A stretch of DNA of 64,000 nucleotides from an uncultured Granulosicoccaceae bacterium (GTDB taxonomy: Bacteria > Pseudomonadota > Gammaproteobacteria > CALCKW01): the NCBI GenBank assembly GCA_937965695.1, contig CALCKW010000004.1, positions 62,001-126,000 on the forward strand, given 5' to 3'. This document shows, one piece after another, positions 7,726 through 16,004 of the stretch. Position numbers and translations under genes: made by a program. Each line of letters opens with the position of its first letter. The stretch's first letter is position 1. The notes under the pieces are model-generated. The model was not told the origin of the DNA. It did not search any database and saw nothing but the letters and a program-made list of their open reading frames with translations.

Positions 7726-9645
7726 ATGGCGACAATAAGCAGACGTGCTTTGTTAAAGATGATGGCGGCCACTGGTGCGGGCGCCGCGGGCCTAGGTATT
7801 GGCCGTGTAGCTTTTGGCGAAAGCCACAGTGCAATGCCGAATCCTGAAACATTCTACGACGCACCCATGAAAGGGGATGCACGTATTATTCACCTCACCG
7901 ATGTGCATGGCCAGCTCAAGCCTATTTATTTTCGGGAGCCCAATGTCAATCTCGGTATTGCCGACGCTTATGGTCGCGCTCCGCACCTTGTGGGACGAAA
8001 ATTCCTTGAAGCGATGGGGATAGAAGAAGGTTCTCCTGAAGCCTATGCCTACACTTATCTCAACTTTGAAAAAGCGGCCAAGAAATACGGCCGAATGGGC
8101 GGCTTCTCGCATATCAAAACGCTGGTTGACCAGTTGCGTGAGCAGGCAGGCGGCGTCGACAGGACACTGACCCTTGATGGCGGAGACACATGGCAGGGCT
8201 CAGGCACTAGCCTGTGGACGCGAGGGGTAGACATGGTAGAGGCGTGCAATATTCTGGGTGTCGATGTCATGGTCGGTCACTGGGAGTTCACCTACCCAGA
8301 GGCCGAAGTTCTCAATAATGTCGCGCTCTTCAAAGGTGATTTCATTGGTCAGAATGTGCGGGTGACTGAAGATGCTCTGTTCAGCGATGAATACCCTGAG
8401 ATGGTAGAGAAATACGACGGTAACGGGCTCTTTGATGAAGACAGTGGTCACGCCTTTCAGCCTTACGTAATCAAAAACGTCAACGGCAAAAAAATCGCTG
8501 TGATGGGGCAGGCCTTTCCGCGAACTGCCAATGCAAATCCACCTGAATTTTTTCCTGACTGGTCATTTGGGCTACGCACAGGCGACATGCGTGATCTTGC
8601 CAAGACAATTCGCGAAGAACACAACCCTGATGCTGTCGTTTTGGTGTCGCATTCGGGCATGGATGTGGACATCAAGATGGCCCAAGAGATACCCGGCCTA
8701 GATGCCGTATTCGGCGGTCACACGCACGATGGTGTACCTAAACCACTCGAGATAAAAAATGGTGATGGGGGCACATGTTTTGTCACTAACGCAGGCTGCT
8801 CGGGAAAATTCATTGGTGTGATGGATTTTGCTTTCGACGATGGTAAATTAGCCAATGTCGATTATAAGATGTTTCCCGTCTTTCAAGATATGCTGCCAGC
8901 TGACCCAGAGATGGAAGCCTTCCTGACGCAACTTGATAACACGATTTATGATGAGAATGTGGTAGAGAGTCGCGCGGAGGATCGCAAAAACAGTGCGGCG
9001 CGTCTAGGTAAAACATTTGGCGAAATCACGGGTGAAGAATTGGCCATTGCCGGTGAAACACTTTATCGCCGAAGCAATTTTATGGGCACTTGGGATCAAG
9101 TCATATGCAACGCATTGCGAGAAGAATTCTCTGCCGATGTCGCTATGTCCGCAGGCGTGCGTTGGGGTACCACGGTGCCCGAAGGTGAAATGATCACCAT
9201 GGATGAAGTGCTAAACCAGTGTTCGATGACTTATGGTGAAACCTATAGTAACGAGATGACCGGAAAGCAGTTGCTGGATGTATTAGAACAAGTTGCCGAC
9301 AACTTGCTTGATCCAGATCCGTATTTGCAATCCGGTGGAGACATGGTTCGTGTTGGTGGCTTGGACTACACCATCGATCCGACTCAGGCACTGTATAGTA
9401 GAATCACGGATGCTCGCCTTGACGACGGCAGTGCCATCGAACCGGACAAAACATATAAAGTAGCTGGATGGGCGGTGGTTAGTAACACACCAGATGGCCC
9501 AATGATTTGGGATGTTATTCGTAACTACATCATCAAAAATCGTGACAATAACAAAGTGCTTTTTTTACCAAAAGTAAACTACCCGAAGCTTGTTGGAGTG
9601 GGCGATAATCCTGGTGTTGCCGACTATCCTGGTGAGTTAGCTTAA
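7726..9645 (+). CDS. soxB: thiosulfohydrolase SoxB (periplasmic, Tat-exported)
   Basis: SoxB hydrolyses the terminal sulfate from thiosulfonate groups carried on SoxY during thiosulfate oxidation. This 639-residue protein starts with a twin-arginine signal (SRRALLKMMAATG, then an Ala/Gly-rich helix). It has the two-metal phosphoesterase motifs in order: HLTDVHGQ, GGDTWQGSG, MVGHWEFTY, LVSHSGMDVD and GGHTHDG. The GHWEFTY form separates SoxB from 5'-nucleotidases, which read GNHEFD. The C-terminal domain (YGETYSNEMTGKQLLDVLE) is intact. Start ATG 7726 follows an AGAGGAAAAGGG stretch. No soxXYZAC genes are adjacent, so its partners must be encoded elsewhere. A strong terminator follows. Confidence 0.93.
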   Translation: MATISRRALLKMMAATGAGAAGLGIGRVAFGESHSAMPNPETFYDAPMKGDARIIHLTDVHGQLKPIYFREPNVNLGIADAYGRAPHLVGRKFLEAMGIEEGSPEAYAYTYLNFEKAAKKYGRMGGFSHIKTLVDQLREQAGGVDRTLTLDGGDTWQGSGTSLWTRGVDMVEACNILGVDVMVGHWEFTYPEAEVLNNVALFKGDFIGQNVRVTEDALFSDEYPEMVEKYDGNGLFDEDSGHAFQPYVIKNVNGKKIAVMGQAFPRTANANPPEFFPDWSFGLRTGDMRDLAKTIREEHNPDAVVLVSHSGMDVDIKMAQEIPGLDAVFGGHTHDGVPKPLEIKNGDGGTCFVTNAGCSGKFIGVMDFAFDDGKLANVDYKMFPVFQDMLPADPEMEAFLTQLDNTIYDENVVESRAEDRKNSAARLGKTFGEITGEELAIAGETLYRRSNFMGTWDQVICNALREEFSADVAMSAGVRWGTTVPEGEMITMDEVLNQCSMTYGETYSNEMTGKQLLDVLEQVADNLLDPDPYLQSGGDMVRVGGLDYTIDPTQALYSRITDARLDDGSAIEPDKTYKVAGWAVVSNTPDGPMIWDVIRNYIIKNRDNNKVLFLPKVNYPKLVGVGDNPGVADYPGELA

Positions 9646-9656
9646 CGTGTAATAAC

Positions 9657-9687
9657 AAAGCAGTCTTTATTGAGGCTGCTTTTTTTA
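9657..9687 (+). terminator. rho-independent terminator of soxB
   Basis: The arms AAAGCAG and CTGCTTT flank a short loop, extended by further pairs, and are followed by a run of eight T. It lies 12 bases after the soxB stop, so soxB is a single-gene transcript at its 3' end. Confidence 0.85.
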
Positions 9688-9985
9688 ATTAAAAACTCCT
9701 TCTCCTCCAATATTTCCTTTTGCCTCCACTTCGGCAACCGCTCCCACGACTTCGCCAATATATTTGTCAGCACTAAAATAAAAATTTTTGTATGTAACTG
9801 GTTTTTGATCAATATTAGATTTGTATGCCCAACAAACAGTATTCCATACTTGTCATATAGACTTTAAGTCTGGACTTGGCTCGCCGATATTAGCATAAGA
9901 ATAAGGACTATTTGATTCTCGCTATTCAGAAAACTTTATTCTAAGCGGGTTAATGTTAAAGAGTTTGAGTCAGGCGAAAACTGCT
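9688..9985. other. AT-rich leader region of the H-NOX/c-di-GMP operon
   Basis: About 298 bases of AT-rich sequence with no credible gene. It must contain the promoter of the H-NOX operon. I see no clear operator, and a possible 65-codon frame inside has no coding character. Confidence 0.5.
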
Positions 9986-10570
9986 ATGTACGGAATGATT
10001 AATCGGGCAATAGAAGACTTAGTCGTCGCGACAGACGGTCGCGAGACATGGGATGAAATTCTAGACAAAGCCGATATCAATGTGGGCGAATTTAATGACT
10101 GTGAAAGTTATGATGACGCTTTGACTTTCAAACTTGTTGCGGCTGCGAGTGAAGTCACTGGACAGTCTTCTGATTCAATCTTACACGCATTTGGTCGTCA
10201 CTGGATTCTATACACTGGCCGGGAAGGATGGGGAGCTGTGTTTGACTCAGCCGGCAATAACTTTATCGATTTTATTCGTGGACTTGATGCTATGCATTCG
10301 CGTGTTCAGCTTGCAATGCCGCATCTAAAAATGCCCAGCTTCTCAGTGATTCCTACAGAAATTGACGGCCAGTTTACAATCGGATATCGCTCTGATAGAG
10401 AAGGATTCTCACCCATGGTTGTAGGCTTACTCACCGGTCTCGCGGAGCAATTCAATGAGCGTTGGGACATCGAACAGACTGGATGGCGTTCGGAAAATGG
10501 ATTTGACAGCTTCACGGTCAGAGACGTCTCAATAGATTGCGCTCAAGAGAGGGCTATCAGTGCAGGCTAA
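9986..10570 (+). CDS. H-NOX heme-based NO/O2 sensor protein
   Basis: A 194-residue heme nitric-oxide/oxygen-binding protein. The start MYGMINRAIEDLVV matches the family N-terminus. The proximal heme ligand is His about 104 in GLDAMHSRV, and the heme-propionate motif YxSxR is present as YRSDR (Tyr about 134). These numbers agree closely with characterised bacterial H-NOX proteins, which supports ATG 9986 (AGG 11 bases upstream) over the in-frame ATG at 9953. No Tyr needed for O2 binding can be assigned by eye, so NO selectivity is likely but unproven. It overlaps the next gene, a GGDEF-EAL protein, by 11 bases and probably controls it. Confidence 0.92.
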   Translation: MYGMINRAIEDLVVATDGRETWDEILDKADINVGEFNDCESYDDALTFKLVAAASEVTGQSSDSILHAFGRHWILYTGREGWGAVFDSAGNNFIDFIRGLDAMHSRVQLAMPHLKMPSFSVIPTEIDGQFTIGYRSDREGFSPMVVGLLTGLAEQFNERWDIEQTGWRSENGFDSFTVRDVSIDCAQERAISAG

Positions 10571-12338
10571 AGACCAACAACCGTTGCAGCTCAAGCAGCT
10601 TTTCCCTTTCTTTGTTCAATTTCAAGCGGGCCCTGCCGGTAAAATTATTTCCTGTGGATCGGCTATTGGGAAAATATTTGATCGCTCTTTGACCGATCAA
10701 AATTTTAGTGAACACTTTGAAATCACCCGCCCGGCAAATGCAAGTAACAGTCACCGTTTTTTTCAACAGCAATCTGCAAGTGTTTTGTTTATAAATTGCT
10801 TGAATACATCTGCACGATTGCGTGGGCAAGTGGTGCGCTACGATGAAAAAAGTTATATTTTTATTGGTTCGTTACTAGTATCTGAAGCGACAACCATTGA
10901 AAAAAATGGTCTCAAAATAACTGATTTTGCTTTACACGATACTACCCCCGATGTTGTCATACTCCATCGATTCAGAGAAATGCAGTTAGCCGGCCTTGGG
11001 CGGAAGTCCGCCGCTTTGCAAGCGGCGCTTAATGAACGAGATTTGTACAGTGAAAAAGCAGCAACCGATCCTTTAACTGGATTGCTCAATCGCCGTGCTT
11101 TTTGGGAACAGTGCGAACCCATTTTAAGTAAAACTGATGCGGAATATCCTGCAGTTGTTTTGGCGCTGGATCTAGACGGTTTTAAACAAATAAACGATGA
11201 GCATGGCCATCGCGCAGGTGATAGGGTCTTGGTGGAGGTCAGTAAACGCCTTATTCGTTCAGTCCGTGCAAGTGATGTTGTTGCCCGAGTGGGAGGTGAT
11301 GAATTTGCGGTTCTTTTGGCTGGATCTCCAGATGTTGAAATTAGTGGCTTGATTGAACGCTTGCATAAAGTGCTTTCTGGGCCACTGATCCACGGAGGTG
11401 TGTCCTATAAAGTTAGTGCCAGCATTGGCGCCGTAGCCGCTGTGAATGCAGAAAGCCTCGATCAACTTGTGTCTGATGCTGATATTGCTATGTACAACGG
11501 CAGAGTTGATCGGACGAACAGTGCCACTTGGTTTACCGCAGAAATGCGTACAAAACACAGAGAACAAAAAGAGTTAACTCAGGACTTATATACCGCTTTA
11601 AAAGAAGGAGGAATCCAACAGGCATACCAGCCGATCGTCGATTATGACAAAAGAAACATATCGGCTTTTGAGGTTCTGGCTCGCTGGCAGCACCCGACAC
11701 ATGGCAATATTGGCCCTGACAAGTTTATAGACTTTGCTCAGCAAGCGGGGATTGTTCCAATGCTTGATAGAGCCATGCTCTCAGCTGCGCTAGAAACACT
11801 TCAGGACTGGCATAAAATAGGACACCGCGTTGGCATGCAAGTGAATCTTTCAGGGCTCTCTGTCACACCAGACTTGCCGGAGTTTGTCGCTGAGCAGATG
11901 AGAAAAAATGCTGTGCCGGCCAGGTATCTTACCTTGGAACTGACTGAAACGTGGCTTGTACAGAACGAGAAAGAGTTGGGGATCATCCTAGGTGAATTAT
12001 CTGAGTTAGGCGTGAATTTACATTTAGATGATTTTGGTACTGGATTTTCCTCACTGTCGCATTTGCAATCGATGCCTATCAATGGAATAAAGATAGACCG
12101 TTCTTTTGTAGCACTGGCACTTGAAGACGACCGTTCCCGGCAATTGATTGAAGCGACGCTTGCAATATCTCGGTTACTGAATCTTGAAGTTGTCGCTGAG
12201 GGCATTGAAAACGAAAAGCAATCTCAACTGATCCAGCGATTGGGTTGTGATTTTGGTCAGGGGTATTTGTATTCAAAGCCATTGAATCGTGATCGAGCAA
12301 CATCGTTATTAGCTTCAAATTTTAAGCTTGCTGCTTGA
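10560..12338 (+). CDS. H-NOX-associated diguanylate cyclase/phosphodiesterase (HNOBA-GGDEF-EAL)
   Basis: A 592-residue soluble enzyme of c-di-GMP turnover, made from a GTG start inside the H-NOX 3' end. The N-terminal part, roughly residues 10-135 (LFPFFVQFQ onward), resembles the H-NOX-associated HNOBA domain that docks the sensor. The GGDEF domain starts near residue 168 (DPLTGLLNRRAF). Its active site GGDEF is at 245-249, and an inhibitory RxxD site (RASD) lies five residues before it. The EAL domain has EVL-A-R near 371, NLSG, ELTE, LDDFGTGFSSL, KIDRSF, VAEGIEN and GQGYLYSKP, so all catalytic residues appear intact. Both activities are possible. The expected role is gas-controlled biofilm or motility switching. 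Confidence 0.92.
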   Translation: MQAKDQQPLQLKQLFPFFVQFQAGPAGKIISCGSAIGKIFDRSLTDQNFSEHFEITRPANASNSHRFFQQQSASVLFINCLNTSARLRGQVVRYDEKSYIFIGSLLVSEATTIEKNGLKITDFALHDTTPDVVILHRFREMQLAGLGRKSAALQAALNERDLYSEKAATDPLTGLLNRRAFWEQCEPILSKTDAEYPAVVLALDLDGFKQINDEHGHRAGDRVLVEVSKRLIRSVRASDVVARVGGDEFAVLLAGSPDVEISGLIERLHKVLSGPLIHGGVSYKVSASIGAVAAVNAESLDQLVSDADIAMYNGRVDRTNSATWFTAEMRTKHREQKELTQDLYTALKEGGIQQAYQPIVDYDKRNISAFEVLARWQHPTHGNIGPDKFIDFAQQAGIVPMLDRAMLSAALETLQDWHKIGHRVGMQVNLSGLSVTPDLPEFVAEQMRKNAVPARYLTLELTETWLVQNEKELGIILGELSELGVNLHLDDFGTGFSSLSHLQSMPINGIKIDRSFVALALEDDRSRQLIEATLAISRLLNLEVVAEGIENEKQSQLIQRLGCDFGQGYLYSKPLNRDRATSLLASNFKLAA

Positions 12339-12370
12339 ATAGGAAATACTTCAATTCGCGATGAATTAAC

Positions 12371-12560
12371 CAGGGAGCCTCAGATTAAGTCTGTTCAGTG
12401 ATGTCGACGTGGAAAATATGGACCCAGAAAGGCGCGAATCGACGGCAAGTGAGGCGCTATTATTGTCTAGATGCGCGACGCGGCTGGGCCAAATTTAGCG
12501 CGTCGATGGAGCGAGCCTGACTTGATCTGATCTGATCTGATCTGATCTGAGGTTCCCTAA
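12371..12560 (+). repeat. MITE-like intergenic repeat, copy A
   Basis: A non-coding element of about 190 bases bounded by imperfect inverted repeats. The left arm contains GAGCCTCAGATTAAGT at 12375-12390. The right arm contains ACTTGATCTGA and, after an expansion, GGTTCCCTAA. Its interior (GGAAAATATGGACC, GGGCCAAATTTAGCGCGTCG) is recognisably the same as the reverse complement of copy C at 49408-49573, and its right part matches copy B at 43271-43353. It fills the gap between two convergent genes, and its right end supplies the stop codon of the leftward gene at 12557. No protein is encoded. Confidence 0.72.
12524..12550 (+). repeat. tandem pentanucleotide repeat (GATCT)5 plus GA
   Basis: Five perfect head-to-tail GATCT units followed by GA. 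The unit is present once at the matching place in copies B and C, so this is an expansion inside the right terminal repeat of copy A, most simply by replication slippage. Confidence 0.9.
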
Positions 12561-13192
12561 CTCTCTACAGGCAGGGCAAATACAATTAGCACTGCATAGT
12601 CCTTCTTGTTGCAACCTGTTACCGACGGAGGGCTCTCGCCCGGTGCAAGTGGAAATACCGACTGAGCCGCTTTATCTGGCGTGCATGTGCCCGTAGCCGA
12701 TTCAGGGGTGTATCGTGCAGACCTACAAGGGCCATGTGTTACGTCGGCGATTGTCTTGCCACTGTCTAGATACCAGCTTTGTTTACCTTGTGTGTCTGGC
12801 GATTTTACGGTTAACAAGGAGATGTTTTCTTCGCCATTGGTCACTAGGTATTGACCCGCTGGCATAGGGAACTCTGGTGCTTTCATAATCAACCCGTTTT
12901 CGTCGAGCCACCAATCATCTATGTCGAACTGCCATCCCGTAGGTCCTATACCTCCTTCTTTTTTGAATGCCTTGTATTGCTTTAACCAAACTCCAATGGG
13001 TCCCGGGTCATTACGCCAGAGGCCCCAAGTTTCAGCGCCGGTGCCGGATGTCGCGCCTTCAGGGGCGAGGACAGCTATATATTGGTAGGGAATACGTCTG
13101 AACTTCCCTGCAAAAGCGGGTAAGGAGAAGACGACTGATAGAGAGGCTATTGCCTTTAGCCAGCCGCGTCTAGTGAGTTTTGTATTTGTCAT
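12557..13192 (-). CDS. hypothetical Tat-exported protein
   Basis: A 211-residue protein that I do not recognise. The N-terminus has a twin-arginine signal: TRRGWLK at residues 6-12, then the hydrophobic run AIASLSVVFSLPAFA. The mature part is rich in Trp, Gly and Pro (WGLWRNDPGPIGVWLKQY, FDIDDWWLDENGLIM) and has three Cys near the C-terminus (GPCRS, GTCTP, GCNKK). It ends in a hydrophobic strand, YAVLIVFALPVES. I start it at ATG 13192 so that the Tat motif is N-terminal; the frame is open to 13288. A folded or cofactor-bearing export product is possible. Its stop codon lies in the end of repeat copy A. Confidence 0.65.
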   Translation of the reverse strand: MTNTKLTRRGWLKAIASLSVVFSLPAFAGKFRRIPYQYIAVLAPEGATSGTGAETWGLWRNDPGPIGVWLKQYKAFKKEGGIGPTGWQFDIDDWWLDENGLIMKAPEFPMPAGQYLVTNGEENISLLTVKSPDTQGKQSWYLDSGKTIADVTHGPCRSARYTPESATGTCTPDKAAQSVFPLAPGESPPSVTGCNKKDYAVLIVFALPVES

Positions 13193-13338
13193 TTTTAGAA
13201 CTCTTTGTTCAGTCTTAATCGTCGAACCGAGATCGTTGAAAGTATCCAATGATATAATCAGGGTCAAGACCTTGCGAATGTTAAACACTTAGCTATAGAT
13301 TGAAACAGGAATTGCTCGTTGCTTAGAAGCCCGCTGGT

Positions 13339-15204
13339 CTATCTAAAAAAATATCTAAAACTCAGTTCTGAACGGTCTTGCCATTCTAATTCTAGAGATT
13401 TCCGTTGCTGCAGACTAAATGCAATACTGCTATTTTTTGCAAGTCGATAGTTTGCATTAAGCGCTATAGAACTGACCGGCGTGTCTCCATTAAAATGATG
13501 CAGAGCCTCTGCATGTAAACTGATCGGATCGACTGTGGCGAGTATTCCAACTTTGGGTCCAGCCGCAATGGCAAATTTGCCATCGCGGTGATTGAATTCA
13601 CTGTGTATATCCAGTAATCCATACAGGCCGATACGATCAGAGAGTGCGCGACTATAACCTACGCCACCGCCGAGCTGCGCAACTGTTTTGTCCGATTCTC
13701 CCAGCTGCATCGGTGAAAATCCCAGTTTAACTTTCCACGCGACGTGTGGAAAATACCTTCGGCTAGGCACCAGTGAGGCAATATCGATTAGGTCAAGTTT
13801 ATTCAGTTCAACTTCATCTTCTTCAATGCGCAACTGCAAGTCCAGCATATTTATTTGTGCACCTGCCAGGTAACCAGGGCTATTGTCATCGAGACTATGA
13901 AAGGCCATTCGGCCCGAGATAAGCCAACTGTTTTGCCTCTCGGTTTGTTGATAACTGAGTTGAAGGCGGCGGGAATAATGCCCGTCTTCGGGTGCCGAAG
14001 GGGTCGAATCGCCTGAAACATTTTGTAGCATCTCACGTGCTTCAGACGGCAAAGAGCTGATACGGCGCAAGAGTTTGATGCGATTTGCGGCCGCTTGCCT
14101 ATTACCGGTGGTATCTTTAAAGCGTGTGTACCCATAGGCCGCTTGAAGCAATTTGGCTCGCGTCAGCTCGGGTAGTCGTTGAAAATCATCGCCCATTGCC
14201 CGATCTGGGTTATCTCGTAAAAGTGGCATCCAGTCGTGAAGATTTGAATCAATTTTTTCCAACAGATTATGTAGTTGACGCTCCTGAGATGGTCTAAATT
14301 TTCGTGTGATAATCAAGTTTTGATCGGCCAACTCCCGAATAGTGTCCACGGGTATTGCAGTTAGTTCAAATGTCTGGGTGAGTTCAAGCGTTGGTCTCGC
14401 GACTTCCAAAAGCTCTAACAGACGATACGAACAGTTTTGATCAAAAAAATAATAGCCAAACTCAATACCACGCAGTTCCCAGAGGTGGGTCACCATCCAG
14501 TCAGTTTCGGCTTCGCTAAAATCCAGTTCGTATTCCCAGATATCACGGTTTTCTGTATGGCCGTACTCTTTTATTTTTTGAAAATACGGCATGACGGCAA
14601 AGCTGCCTGAGTAACCTCCTGAAATTCCTTTAAACGCGTAGGCCGCAGAGCCATCTTGATCTGTGTTAACCGCTCCAAAATTTACGGCTTGTGATAACCA
14701 AGTTGCGTGGTTGTCTGTGTCCACTGGGTCAACCCTTAAAAGGGTGTGGCCAAACATCGACGACGGGCTATTTAGTTGGTATGAAGGGAATATCAATACC
14801 AACTTACCTGCAGGCATCTGTTCACGCCATTGTTGGTACTCGTCACAAGCAGTGAGGCCCTCATTGTCCACAATATCAAATAGGTGAGACAACCACGTAT
14901 ACCGAGCAGGAAATCGGCAACGAAGCATTCGTTGCGTAGGGTCTTGAGACCAAAATGCTAGTTTATTCGCGTGAAATTCTGACGCCGGGTTTGAGTGCCC
15001 GTCCTCTGCCAAAAAAAAATCGGCGTCTCTGACCATACTGATGCCAGTTGAATTTTTTGATGTATGGAGTAGACGTTGCCAGATGACACTTTTCCATGGC
15101 TTTTCGTGGACAGTAAAACGGGACAAAATAGAGTTGCTGGCGGCGTGCGAGAGCAAGGGAGTTCCGCTAAGGGCCAACAGCAAAAGGCTAAGCAGAATTT
15201 TCAA
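13339..15204 (-). CDS. DUF4105 (Lnb-type) exported protein
   Basis: A 621-residue exported protein. A signal peptide ends near residue 21 (SGTPLLSHAAS). The middle holds the DUF4105 domain, now often named the Lnb N-terminal periplasmic domain. Its signature is visible in SSMFGHTLLRVDP and in FFDQNCSYRLLELLE, giving a conserved His and Cys that resemble a papain-like catalytic pair. The last 200 residues alternate strand-like segments (RLQLSYQQTERQNSWLISGR, ELSFRYFFR) and may form a small beta-barrel. The start is TTG 15204; no ATG is close, and the ribosome site is weak. It lies 68 bases after the DUF3015 gene, and the two may be co-transcribed. Confidence 0.85.
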   Translation of the reverse strand: MKILLSLLLLALSGTPLLSHAASNSILSRFTVHEKPWKSVIWQRLLHTSKNSTGISMVRDADFFLAEDGHSNPASEFHANKLAFWSQDPTQRMLRCRFPARYTWLSHLFDIVDNEGLTACDEYQQWREQMPAGKLVLIFPSYQLNSPSSMFGHTLLRVDPVDTDNHATWLSQAVNFGAVNTDQDGSAAYAFKGISGGYSGSFAVMPYFQKIKEYGHTENRDIWEYELDFSEAETDWMVTHLWELRGIEFGYYFFDQNCSYRLLELLEVARPTLELTQTFELTAIPVDTIRELADQNLIITRKFRPSQERQLHNLLEKIDSNLHDWMPLLRDNPDRAMGDDFQRLPELTRAKLLQAAYGYTRFKDTTGNRQAAANRIKLLRRISSLPSEAREMLQNVSGDSTPSAPEDGHYSRRLQLSYQQTERQNSWLISGRMAFHSLDDNSPGYLAGAQINMLDLQLRIEEDEVELNKLDLIDIASLVPSRRYFPHVAWKVKLGFSPMQLGESDKTVAQLGGGVGYSRALSDRIGLYGLLDIHSEFNHRDGKFAIAAGPKVGILATVDPISLHAEALHHFNGDTPVSSIALNANYRLAKNSSIAFSLQQRKSLELEWQDRSELSFRYFFR

Positions 15205-15272
15205 GTGAGTGCCGTCTTGAAGGGGGATAAAAGCACCGCTGAAGTCAGCGATGCTTGACTGATCAAACCCGT

Positions 15273-15758
15273 TTAGGCCACATAGGCCGAGAGTTTGGCA
15301 TCAGATTTAAGCAGATCATAGAGGTTTTGAGAAACCTGCTCAGCTGTCACGTCGGCAGACGGAAACAGCGTTTCGAAGTTGTTGTGGGTCAGATTTGCAA
15401 AAACAGCTACATCTTCAGCGTTTTTGATTCCGTACATGCCGGCTACTGCTGTAACTGCTTCACCTTGGCCAATAGCAACGTCTTCAGAAAAATCATCCAA
15501 AACGCCAGACAGATCAACCATTGCTTGCCCGTCATACGTCAAAATAGCACCTGCATCACAACCGTTTGTACCAAAAGTCAGTCCAAAAGACGCGTTGCCA
15601 GAAGTACCGTTTGTGGTTGCTGCAAAAATGTGAGGTCCTAAGCCACTCTGACCTTGAAACAACATATTGCCCCAGCCGCATCCTGGTCCACCTGGGGCTG
15701 CCGCGCCAGCTATTCCAGAACATGCGAGTAACGTTGATACCGCAATTATTTTTTTCAT
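15273..15758 (-). CDS. DUF3015 exported protein
   Basis: A 161-residue secreted protein of the DUF3015 family. A signal peptide ends near residue 19 (LLACSGIAGAAA). The family core follows: GPGCGWGNMLF, then TNGTSGNASFGLTFGTNGC and a C-terminal helical part (AEQVSQNLYDLLKSDAKL). The two conserved Cys (GCGWG and NGCDAG) probably form a disulfide. Start ATG 15758 has a GGACATCCT leader. The role of this family is unknown. It is the first gene of a leftward pair with the DUF4105 protein, an arrangement that suggests an envelope function. Confidence 0.85.
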   Translation of the reverse strand: MKKIIAVSTLLACSGIAGAAAPGGPGCGWGNMLFQGQSGLGPHIFAATTNGTSGNASFGLTFGTNGCDAGAILTYDGQAMVDLSGVLDDFSEDVAIGQGEAVTAVAGMYGIKNAEDVAVFANLTHNNFETLFPSADVTAEQVSQNLYDLLKSDAKLSAYVA

Positions 15759-15927
15759 AGGATGTCCGATAGGGTTGAAGGTTGGCAGACAAATTCTAAG
15801 TTGAGTAATAGTACTTAGTCAGCGCTGTCGTCTAAGCATAGATAGTTCTGAAAGTTTTTTCAACGGCTTAACGTGGGACTAGAAATTGTCCAAATATCTA
15901 GTATCTGTTGTTGTGTACCGGCGCGCT

Positions 15928-15943
15928 TGTCACTCGCGTGACA
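15928..15943. promoter_or_regulatory. perfect 6-bp inverted repeat TGTCAC-N4-GTGACA
   Basis: TGTCACTCGCGTGACA has perfect six-base arms around four bases. It lies about 170 bases before the DUF3015 start, in the gap behind the Mrp operon. It could be an operator; the regulator is unknown, and it is not the CRP consensus. Confidence 0.35.
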
Positions 15944-16004
15944 TAAGTGATTGCTCATTCATGAGAGTAACAAGACGCAGACCGATTTATGCACAGAGAT
16001 ACTT

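Noticed and set aside
7726-9645. 5'-nucleotidase (UshA-type) instead of SoxB
   Set aside because: The active-site segment reads GHWEFTY rather than GNHEFD, the export signal is of Tat type, and the overall motif order matches SoxB.
9670-9867. A possible 65-codon gene between soxB and the H-NOX gene
   Set aside because: It starts in the terminator, is AT-rich and Phe/Ser-heavy as random AT-rich sequence is, and has no ribosome site.
12524-12550. CRISPR-like array at the GATCT repeat
   Set aside because: Units are five bases with no spacers, and there are no cas genes in the window.
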